From Clostridiales bacterium (GTDB taxonomy: Bacteria > Bacillota > Clostridia > Saccharofermentanales > Saccharofermentanaceae): a stretch of DNA of 38,589 nucleotides. The stretch covers positions 1-38,589 of the forward strand of contig JAFWQC010000013.1 of assembly GCA_017509245.1 (NCBI GenBank), written 5' to 3'. The position numbers and the translations under genes were made by a program. Each line of letters starts with the position of its first letter. The first letter of the stretch is position 1. Shown piece after piece: positions 23,322-30,286 of this stretch. Under the pieces are notes generated by a model. That model had not been told where the DNA came from, made no database searches, and worked only from the letters and a program-made list of their open reading frames with translations.

Positions 23322-23846
23322 ATGGATAAGCTTTACATTACACACTATTATTACCCGGGAACAGATCCGTGGAAAAACATAATGCTCCTTCCGGAGGAGC
23401 AGGCTTTTCGCAAGGCGGAAGAACTTGCAAATGAACATCCGGATACTACCAGCTTCGGTCGTTTCGCTGACTTTGTGAACTATTATCCCGCACGTAAGAA
23501 AGCTGATGCGTTTGTGCGCGAGAAGTTTATAAAGTTAGGCGGAAAACCGAAGCTTTCGAATCCTTATTCGTTTACCCTTCTGGAGTGTGAATATCTCAGA
23601 GAATGGTTTAACAGCAGTGATAAAATCATTCTTGATCTGGATGATGTTCCCGACGATCAGGTCAGTTTTACGCTGGGTGACAGTTGTGCTCTGATGGTGC
23701 AGGGAAAGGAACCGGTTGTTCTGACAAAGAAACTTCTATTTGAGCGTATCGATGCTTTTGGTGGCTCAGTTGACGTTTTTCTTAAAGAATCACTCGACGG
23801 GTGTGCTTATGTGGAAGTTCAATTGTGGGATAAAGTAACGATATGA
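23322..23846 (+). CDS. Conserved-looking hypothetical protein
   Basis: This 174-residue soluble protein begins with MDKLYITHYYYPGTDPWKNI, a form that I have seen in unannotated Clostridial proteins, usually with FGRFADFVNYYPARK and a C-terminal domain with FTLGDS. There are no membrane helices or Cys-rich motifs. No catalytic motif is recognised, so I give no function. Its start lies 36 bases after the XRE gene, with only a weak ribosome site, so it may be read through from that operon. The 3' end overlaps the start of the frameshifted remnant by four bases. Confidence 0.75.
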   Translation: MDKLYITHYYYPGTDPWKNIMLLPEEQAFRKAEELANEHPDTTSFGRFADFVNYYPARKKADAFVREKFIKLGGKPKLSNPYSFTLLECEYLREWFNSSDKIILDLDDVPDDQVSFTLGDSCALMVQGKEPVVLTKKLLFERIDAFGGSVDVFLKESLDGCAYVEVQLWDKVTI

Positions 23847-24071
23847 TCAGATTTGCTGAAGAAAAAAGACTATGACGACATTACGTATGAGACGTACGTA
23901 TATAAAGACGGTACAGGATATAAGTACTTCAACATTTTTGTCTCACCGGGATTCCCTGATTCATCGGAATTGGAACACAGGTTCATTTCCGAGAATACTT
24001 GCTCTTCAAAGGAAGATGTCATATTTTACCAAATTCTAACTTCTTACAAATTTAACTGTATTTGTAAATAA
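23843..24071 (+). pseudogene. Frameshifted small gene, possible acetyltransferase-like start
   Basis: An ATG at 23843, overlapping the previous stop as ATGA, opens MIRFAEEKR and stops after ten codons. Removing one A from the A run at 23861-23866 joins this frame to the one that continues DYDDITYETYVYKDG to 24071, giving MIRFAEEKDYDDI. That opening is like many GNAT acetyltransferases, but the rest (about 65 residues) is too short for one and shows no acetyl-CoA site. A terminator overlaps its 3' end. It may be a decayed gene, a slippage site or a base-calling error. Confidence 0.55.
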
Positions 24072-24076
24072 TTTTT
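24044..24076 (+). terminator. Terminator overlapping the end of the remnant
   Basis: TTACAAAT (24044-24051) pairs with ATTTGTAA (24060-24067), followed by ATAATTTTT. Confidence 0.7.
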
Positions 24077-24087
24077 ATTATTGCTGA

Positions 24088-24096
24088 TGTTATAAT
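24088..24096 (+). promoter_or_regulatory. Extended -10 promoter for the GGDEF gene
   Basis: TGtTATAAT is a perfect extended -10, 40 bases before the start codon. The -35 region is AT-rich without a clear hexamer. Confidence 0.6.
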
Positions 24097-24135
24097 CAAT
24101 AAGGGAATATGTATTTTTCTATGGGGTAATAATCG

Positions 24136-26046
24136 GTGTCACGTAAGAAGATCGGCCTTTTCATGAGTGAGATTACTCAGTTTTTCCAGCAGGCATGCGG
24201 AAGAGCTGTAATTGATCTTGCGTCTCTTCATGATATGGATGTGGTCGTTTTCGCGTCATACGGATCATACACATCGCCATACGGACGCAATCTTCTTTCC
24301 GAGATAGCCAAGAAGAACATTATCCAGCTTCCGGATTACTCAACACTGGATGCCATAATCGCGCTCCCGAACACGTTCGATATCAACGGCATGGATTCGG
24401 AATTCTACGAGCTTGTGAGAGCTAACGCCAAATGCCCTGTGATATGTCTGCAGACAGGGCAGCCGGATTTTTATACAGTCTCGATCGAGAATAAGAATTC
24501 GATGTATTCGGTCACGAAGCATTTCATTGAAGACCATAACTTTACTGATATCTGTTACATGTCCGGTCCTTTTGATCATAAGGATTCACCGGAACGTCTT
24601 GAGGGTTTTCTCCAGGCGCTGAGGGAAAGCGGGATCGCCGTAGGTGAGAATACCGTTTACGAGGGCAATTACTGGCTGAGCCGTGGCGCGAAAGCACTGG
24701 ATTTCTTCATGAACGGCCGCATCTCATATCCGCAGGCCATTATCTGTGCGAATGACTATATGGCGATCTCCATAATTGATGAACTCAAAAAGCGTAATAT
24801 CAGGGTTCCGCAGGATGTATGCGTCAGTGGTTTTGACGGCATACGAGAGGGTGAGTACGCTACGCCTTCGCTTACTACGGTAAATGTAAGCCCTGAGAGA
24901 TTTGCGGAGGTTGCTTTCGGGATATTGGATGATATAGATGCCGGATTGATTCCTGATAAGAATATTACTGTCCCTAACGAAGTTGTCTACCGCGCAAGTT
25001 GCGGCTGCGGATACCAGCTGATGGATACAAATGCCGGAGATACGTTCCGGAAGCTCCTTGAGACGGAGAATCTCCTGCGTGAAGCGGGAAGGATTCCTTC
25101 CGATTACCAGAACACGCTTGATATCAAGGGTGCTCTGTCAGTTGCCAATTACTATTTTGCGCTTCTAGGCTGCAAAACAGGATATATATGTTATTGCGAC
25201 GAATCAGACCCGAAGTTCTTCTCGGTCGAACGTGAATTCCCGTTTACGGATAAGATGCTTCTGTTACAGGTCATGCAATCGAATAACCGCCAAATGGCTG
25301 AAGTCAAAGGCGAGATGTTCTTAAGGAAAGACATCCTGCCGCCTGAATACTTTGAGACGGATGAACCAGGCACCTATTTTGTGTTCCCGCTGTTCTTCAA
25401 GAATAAGATCTACGGCTATCTGGTCCTTAAGCCGGATGTCGGCCAATGGCCCAATGAGCTTACTTATAACTATATAAGCACGCTTTCGTCGGCTATCGAG
25501 AATTGTTACTATCAGAAGCGTTTCAGTGACTTTGCCGAGATCAAGAAGCTCTCACAGACAGATGAGCTTACAGGTCTTAATAACCGCAGGGGTTTTGCCA
25601 ATGCGCTGGAGGAGATCCTGTCGGGAGAGAGCGTGAGCCAGATAATAAGCATTATCAGCATTGATATGGATAACCTAAAGCAGATCAACGATGTCTATGG
25701 CCATGCCGAAGGCGATTTCGCGCTTAAGCAGCTGTCTCGTATCCTTAAGAAATGCCTTAATATGCACGAAGTATGCGCCAGATTCGGAGGAGATGAATTC
25801 TCTGCTGTGCTGATATCTGATGACCCGCGCAGGGGAGATGAGTTTATTGCAAAATTCAATGCGTTGATGGAGAAAACATCAGCCGGCCTGAACAAGCCAT
25901 ATTCTCTCCATGCAAGTATCGGAGTCTCCGAATTAACGGGAAGGGATACCAACCACATTGTCGCTTCCATGAAGGAAGCTGATGAGAAGATGTATCTTAA
26001 CAAGCGCGAAAATAAGAGCGGCAGCAACGGCGACAGCCAGTCATGA
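24136..26046 (+). CDS. LacI-type sensor fused to a GGDEF diguanylate cyclase
   Basis: This 636-residue protein starts at GTG 24136. Residues 1-290 are a periplasmic-binding-type fold of the LacI/GalR group (ICYMSGPFDHKDSPERLEGF, ICANDYMAISIIDEL, VSGFDGI.EGEYATPSLTTV) but without the LacI HTH or a signal peptide, so it is cytoplasmic. A middle part (about 300-470) may be GAF-like. The GGDEF domain (about 475-630) has TDELTGLNNRRGF and an intact GGDEF at 551-555. The place of the RxxD inhibitory site reads NMHE, so product inhibition is probably absent. It should make c-di-GMP from GTP in response to a sugar or other small ligand. The same layout occurs in other Clostridia. Confidence 0.88.
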   Translation: MSRKKIGLFMSEITQFFQQACGRAVIDLASLHDMDVVVFASYGSYTSPYGRNLLSEIAKKNIIQLPDYSTLDAIIALPNTFDINGMDSEFYELVRANAKCPVICLQTGQPDFYTVSIENKNSMYSVTKHFIEDHNFTDICYMSGPFDHKDSPERLEGFLQALRESGIAVGENTVYEGNYWLSRGAKALDFFMNGRISYPQAIICANDYMAISIIDELKKRNIRVPQDVCVSGFDGIREGEYATPSLTTVNVSPERFAEVAFGILDDIDAGLIPDKNITVPNEVVYRASCGCGYQLMDTNAGDTFRKLLETENLLREAGRIPSDYQNTLDIKGALSVANYYFALLGCKTGYICYCDESDPKFFSVEREFPFTDKMLLLQVMQSNNRQMAEVKGEMFLRKDILPPEYFETDEPGTYFVFPLFFKNKIYGYLVLKPDVGQWPNELTYNYISTLSSAIENCYYQKRFSDFAEIKKLSQTDELTGLNNRRGFANALEEILSGESVSQIISIISIDMDNLKQINDVYGHAEGDFALKQLSRILKKCLNMHEVCARFGGDEFSAVLISDDPRRGDEFIAKFNALMEKTSAGLNKPYSLHASIGVSELTGRDTNHIVASMKEADEKMYLNKRENKSGSNGDSQS

Positions 26047-26163
26047 GTATTACCCTTAAAACCATATGATTATGCGCTGCACTGGCCGGCAATGCTTTTG
26101 TTGACATAATCCGTGGCTGCTTTTATCATTAAACCGTTTATTTTTCTTGAGGGGTGAATAAAT

Positions 26164-26799
26164 ATGAGTGATGAAGTAGATAATTACGAGAAAGAGGAGT
26201 CTCTTTCCGGTCCCGACAGTTACGAATCCCGGGAGAAGGTAGCAGACAAGCAGCGTTTGGACGATGTCTTTTCGAGTGCTTCGGATACAGCAGATTACCC
26301 GTATTCCGGTGAAGCGAAGATCCTTGAGGAGCATCCTGTTTCAAAGGAGAAGGAGAATGTTATTGCAGGCCTTGTTGGTGCATTCCTGTTTGCCCTCTTA
26401 GGCGGAGTTCTGTGGTTTATTATTTATCAGTTCGGATTCCTCTCGGCTATCAGCGGACTTGTCACGGTAGTCTGTGCCAACTTCGGATACAGGACTTTTG
26501 CCAAGACAATCAGCTTGAAAGGTGTTATTATTTCCAGCATAATTGCTGTGCTGGTGATCGGTATAGCCTGGTATATGGCTTTGTCATATGATGTTTTCAA
26601 GGCGTTTAAGCAGTGGTACGATGCAGGTGAAGTCGCGTATACAGTTACTTTCCCTGAGGCTGTAAGAGGTGCTTATGTGTTCCTGCAGGAACCTGAGATA
26701 GCCGGCAGCTATTTTAAAGATCTGGCTATCGGAGTCATTCTTTGTATTGTCGGTGCATTCAGCTTTGTCAAGAATGCAGTCCGGGCGGCAAAGAAATAA
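26164..26799 (+). CDS. Membrane protein of unknown function
   Basis: This 211-residue protein has an acidic, Ser/Asp-rich N-terminus (1-60), then about four membrane helices: 66-90, 92-112, 119-141 and one near the C-terminus (186-205), with a basic tail ending AAKK. GAGGGG precedes the ATG. It is followed after 25 bases by a Fur-family gene, probably in one transcript. It could be linked to metal homeostasis, but the sequence shows no metal motif and I recognise no family. Confidence 0.75.
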   Translation: MSDEVDNYEKEESLSGPDSYESREKVADKQRLDDVFSSASDTADYPYSGEAKILEEHPVSKEKENVIAGLVGAFLFALLGGVLWFIIYQFGFLSAISGLVTVVCANFGYRTFAKTISLKGVIISSIIAVLVIGIAWYMALSYDVFKAFKQWYDAGEVAYTVTFPEAVRGAYVFLQEPEIAGSYFKDLAIGVILCIVGAFSFVKNAVRAAKK

Positions 26800-26824
26800 T
26801 AATCAACAATACCGGAGGTCCGTA

Positions 26825-27253
26825 ATGGGAAGAACAAAGAGCGGTTCTTATAATACAAAACAATCCTGTGAGATCCTGAATTACCTCAAGGATAACGCAG
26901 GTTCCCATTTTACGAGCCAGGAAATATCCAATCATTTCAGAGCCAAGGGGATCAACATTGGACAGGCTACCATTTACAGACGCCTGGACCGTCTGACCAC
27001 CGAAGGACTCGTTAACAAGTATATTATCGATGAGAAGTCACCCGCATGCTATGAGTATATCGGCACTGACCACTGCAAGAGCGGCCACTGCTATCACATG
27101 AAGTGTGAAACATGCGGGAAGCTTATTCATTTAAACTGTGATGAGATAAATGCATTTTTCGCGCACCTGTCAGAAGAACACGGCTTCGAGCTTGACCCGA
27201 GGCGTACGGTGTTCTACGGAATATGCAGCGACTGCAGCAAAAAGGAATCCTGA
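26825..27253 (+). CDS. Fur-family metal-dependent repressor
   Basis: This 142-residue protein has the Fur winged helix (residues 10-75, with GQATIYRRLDRLTTEGLV as the recognition part) and the C-terminal dimer domain. The structural zinc site is complete: Cys94 and Cys97 (CETCG) and Cys134 and Cys137 (CSDC). His88, His91 and Cys105 lie where regulatory metal ligands are found. Whether it senses zinc, iron or peroxide cannot be settled; the layout looks somewhat Zur-like. The start at 26825 follows CCGGAGG and is preferred over the longer frame from 26747 inside the previous gene. Its stop is three bases from that of the convergent carboxypeptidase gene. Confidence 0.9.
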   Translation: MGRTKSGSYNTKQSCEILNYLKDNAGSHFTSQEISNHFRAKGINIGQATIYRRLDRLTTEGLVNKYIIDEKSPACYEYIGTDHCKSGHCYHMKCETCGKLIHLNCDEINAFFAHLSEEHGFELDPRRTVFYGICSDCSKKES

Positions 27254-27256
27254 TTA

Positions 27257-28684
27257 TCAGAGCATGTTCGCGCGCTTCGTGACCTCGTCCCTGCGGCGCT
27301 TTATTATGCGCGCACGGAAGATAAGGAGCACGATGACAAGCAGAAGAATAAGTCCCGACAATACGGCGAAAGTGACCAGAAGACTTCTTACGCTCGTAAG
27401 ATTGGTCTTTTTCTCCGGGTTGATCTCGACGACTCCGGCCTTCTTCTCGATCTCCACGACAAGTGTGCCGACAAGATATGTTTTGTCCGAATAGACTTTG
27501 CACAATGGTATCTCAAGCGTTTGCTGCTCGGCGGACGTATCTATTACAGCCTCTGACAGGTCGATCCTGTTAGTGCTTCCGAGCTGTGCTCTTGAAGAAG
27601 TAGTCGTGATGTAGTGGTTCAGAGCTACTTTCTGGTTAGATAAGTAAAGATTGGTGTCCGACAAAAGATCCTTGATCTGCATCGTTGCTTCATCGATAAG
27701 AGGAGTGAACTCGCTCTCGGTGATCTCGACGGTTGCAAATGTCGAGTATCCGTATTCGAAAAGCTTGATCAGGTCGGAATATCTTATATCGGCATCTGCT
27801 GCATTAAAGATGCATCCGACAAGAGTTCTGTTGTTCTTTTTTGCAGCTGCGCAAAGGGTGTGTCCGGCAGTATTTGTAAAGCCGGTCTTGCCGCCGATGT
27901 AATATTCGTAGTTGTATTTTGTCGTACTTACGAACCTGTTTCCGTTGGTTATGTCTCTCTCGCTGCTGTACTTGTTTGTAGGGCTGATCGTATAGTTGAG
28001 AGTCCTGGAAATCTCGGAATAGTCGGTGTTGGTTACGGCCTCGTTAAGGATCAGCGCCATGTCGTAAGGTGTGGTTACGTTATCCGGTGTCGAAAGACCG
28101 AAAGCGGAAGAGAAGTGCGTGTTGGTGCAGCCGATCTCCGATGCCTTGGCATTCATCAACTCGCAGAAATCAGCCTCCGTACCTGCCATGAACATACCGA
28201 GTGCAAGACTTGCGTCATTGGCTGATTTAAGGACTGCCGCATAAACGAGATCTTTAACGGAGATCTCTTCGCCCTCCTGAAGGCCGAGCTTAACATAGTC
28301 CTTGGTGATGTTATCCATGGCAACAGCCATATCGTGATTGATAGTAACAATATCCGTGAGTTCAAGACGCTCCAGAGCCAGAAGGACAGTCATGACCTTG
28401 GTCATGGAAGCCGGTTCTTTCTGAACGTCGTAGTCTTTGCCTAAAAGAATAGCGCCGCTGTTGGCGTCATAAAGTATATATGATGCTGCTGAAATAGTGG
28501 GGCAGTCGGTCTGGGGCTCGTTAAGAAGATCAGTCTTAAGTTCTGTTGCGGTTACAATACCGTCATTAGGATCGTCCGGAGTCTCGTCAGCCAGGACCCC
28601 TGCTCCCGCAAATGTCCAAATGGACGTAACCGTAAGAAGCAGTGCAGTTAATGATGCAGATATCTTTTTCCCTAATGCTGTCAT
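27257..28684 (-). CDS. D-alanyl-D-alanine carboxypeptidase (DacF/PBP5 type)
   Basis: This 475-residue precursor has a signal peptide (about 1-32, LTALLLTVTSIWTFAGAGVLA). The serine DD-peptidase motifs are complete: SxxK at 93-96 (SMTK), SxN at 154-156 and KTG at 266-268. A beta-rich C-terminal domain follows, then one membrane helix (about 436-457) and a basic tail, so it is held by its C-terminus rather than by an amphipathic helix. It trims the terminal D-Ala from peptidoglycan pentapeptides and limits cross-linking. In spore formers the DacF relative acts in the forespore; nothing here proves sporulation. GGAG lies before the ATG. It is convergent with fur and has its own promoter. Confidence 0.92.
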   Translation of the reverse strand: MTALGKKISASLTALLLTVTSIWTFAGAGVLADETPDDPNDGIVTATELKTDLLNEPQTDCPTISAASYILYDANSGAILLGKDYDVQKEPASMTKVMTVLLALERLELTDIVTINHDMAVAMDNITKDYVKLGLQEGEEISVKDLVYAAVLKSANDASLALGMFMAGTEADFCELMNAKASEIGCTNTHFSSAFGLSTPDNVTTPYDMALILNEAVTNTDYSEISRTLNYTISPTNKYSSERDITNGNRFVSTTKYNYEYYIGGKTGFTNTAGHTLCAAAKKNNRTLVGCIFNAADADIRYSDLIKLFEYGYSTFATVEITESEFTPLIDEATMQIKDLLSDTNLYLSNQKVALNHYITTTSSRAQLGSTNRIDLSEAVIDTSAEQQTLEIPLCKVYSDKTYLVGTLVVEIEKKAGVVEINPEKKTNLTSVRSLLVTFAVLSGLILLLVIVLLIFRARIIKRRRDEVTKRANML

Positions 28685-28706
28685 ATAATCTCCATTTCAA
28701 AATTGA

Positions 28707-28734
28707 CCTATACATTTTAAAACTTTTTGGTCAA
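28707..28734 (-). promoter_or_regulatory. Promoter of the carboxypeptidase gene
   Basis: On the minus strand TTGACC (28734-28729) and TATAGG (28712-28707) are 16 bases apart, ahead of GGAG and the ATG at 28684. Confidence 0.5.
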
Positions 28735-28764
28735 AAAACAAAATTGGCGCTTCTCCGATATTTA

Positions 28765-28794
28765 TTAAAAATAAGGAGCAATTTACTGTATAAT
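28765..28794 (+). promoter_or_regulatory. Promoter of the miaB-mutS-mutL-miaA operon
   Basis: TATAAT (28789-28794) is preceded by TTAAAA (28765-28770) at 18 bases. It lies 29 bases before miaB. Confidence 0.55.
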
Positions 28795-28822
28795 TAGCGG
28801 GTAAATGAAATGAGGCATTTAA

Positions 28823-30286
28823 ATGGCAATAATTAAGACTACAGATAATGACAAGCGCGAATTCGACAGCGCTATCAGTGAACTCTACGAATACTTCACA
28901 TCTTTGGGCGCCCGCAAGGGAAGAGGGCTTACTTATAATGTCCTGACCTACGGCTGCCAGCTCAATGAATCGGATTCAGAGAAGCTCTCGGGCATGCTGG
29001 CGGAAATGGGACTTACCCCGTCCGAGGGCGGCGAACTTGACGCAGCTGACGTGATAATCTTCAACACGTGCTCCATAAGAGAGAATGCCGACAGACATCT
29101 GTTCGGTAATCTTGGTGCTTTCAAGGCACTCAAGAAGGAACACCGTGACATGATAATCGGTATTGGCGGCTGCATGATGAAGGTCCCGGAGAATGTCGCG
29201 AGGATCAAAAAGTCGTACCCATATGTCGACCTGGTATTCGATCCGCAGCAGCTCCACAGGTTCCCGGTGCTTTTAAGAGATTCGATAAGGAGCAAGAAAC
29301 AACTTGTAAATATAGCTTCTGAGGACTATATAGCCGAAGACAGCTTTTTCCCGATAGACAGAAAGAGGAAGTTCAGAGCACTCGTGCCCATCATGTACGG
29401 CTGCAATAACTTCTGTACATACTGCATCGTTCCTTACGCGAGAGGCAGGGAGAGGTCAAGGAGTTTCGACGAGATCGTAAGAGAACTTTCTGAACTTGCT
29501 TCCAAAGGCTATAAGGAGGTCATGCTCTTAGGCCAGAACGTCAATTCCTATAAGGGGGAAGACGGAAAGACCTTCGCTGACATCTTAAGAGCCGCATCAG
29601 AATTCAAGGAATTCTCGAGAGTAAGATTCATGTCTTCTCACCCTAAGGACCTGTCTGATGAAGTCATCGACATAATCGCCACAAGGCCGAATGTGGAAAA
29701 GCACCTCCATCTTGCGATGCAGTCAGGTTCCGACAAGGTCCTGAAGGCCATGAACCGCCCGTACACGATAGAGAAGTTCCTGAATACTGCTGAGTCGTTC
29801 AGGTCTAAGGTCGAGGGAGGATCTCTTACGACTGACATAATCGTAGGTTTCCCGGGAGAGACAGAAGAGGATTTCCTAGAGACTCTTGATGCAGTCAATA
29901 AAGCAAAGTTTGATGCGGCATTCACATTCCAGTATTCTGCAAGACCCGGCACCAAAGCTGCCGCATTTGAAGATCAGATACCTCAGGATATAGTAACAGA
30001 CAGGTTCGGAAGACTTACCGAACTTACTAACCGCTATGCTGAGGAATCCAATGCAAGACTTGTAGGCAAGACGATGGAAGTCCTCATTGAGGGCATCAGC
30101 AAGGCTGGTGACATGACCTTCTCCGGAAGGACTGTCACAAACCATCTGGTCAACTTTACGATCCCTGAAGAACTCGGTATCGATATCGGTCCGGATCATC
30201 TTGAAGGCAGACTCTGTGAAGTCAGGATCGACCGCGCAAGACCTTATTCCGTTGACGGCGTTCTCGTCAGCTTGAAGGGAGAATGA
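28823..30286 (+). CDS. miaB: tRNA-2-methylthio-N6-isopentenyladenosine37 synthase MiaB
   Basis: This 487-residue protein adds a methylthio group to isopentenyladenosine at tRNA position 37, using two iron-sulfur clusters and S-adenosylmethionine. The N-terminal cluster cysteines are Cys45 (TYGCQLNESDSE), Cys83 (NTCSIRENAD) and Cys117 (GCMMK). The radical-SAM triad is Cys194, Cys198 and Cys201 (YGCNNFCTYCIVPYARGRERSR). A TRAM domain ends the protein. The length is normal apart from about 30 extra N-terminal residues. It acts on the product of MiaA, encoded at the end of the same operon, and its stop overlaps the mutS start (ATGA). Confidence 0.95.
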   Translation: MAIIKTTDNDKREFDSAISELYEYFTSLGARKGRGLTYNVLTYGCQLNESDSEKLSGMLAEMGLTPSEGGELDAADVIIFNTCSIRENADRHLFGNLGAFKALKKEHRDMIIGIGGCMMKVPENVARIKKSYPYVDLVFDPQQLHRFPVLLRDSIRSKKQLVNIASEDYIAEDSFFPIDRKRKFRALVPIMYGCNNFCTYCIVPYARGRERSRSFDEIVRELSELASKGYKEVMLLGQNVNSYKGEDGKTFADILRAASEFKEFSRVRFMSSHPKDLSDEVIDIIATRPNVEKHLHLAMQSGSDKVLKAMNRPYTIEKFLNTAESFRSKVEGGSLTTDIIVGFPGETEEDFLETLDAVNKAKFDAAFTFQYSARPGTKAAAFEDQIPQDIVTDRFGRLTELTNRYAEESNARLVGKTMEVLIEGISKAGDMTFSGRTVTNHLVNFTIPEELGIDIGPDHLEGRLCEVRIDRARPYSVDGVLVSLKGE

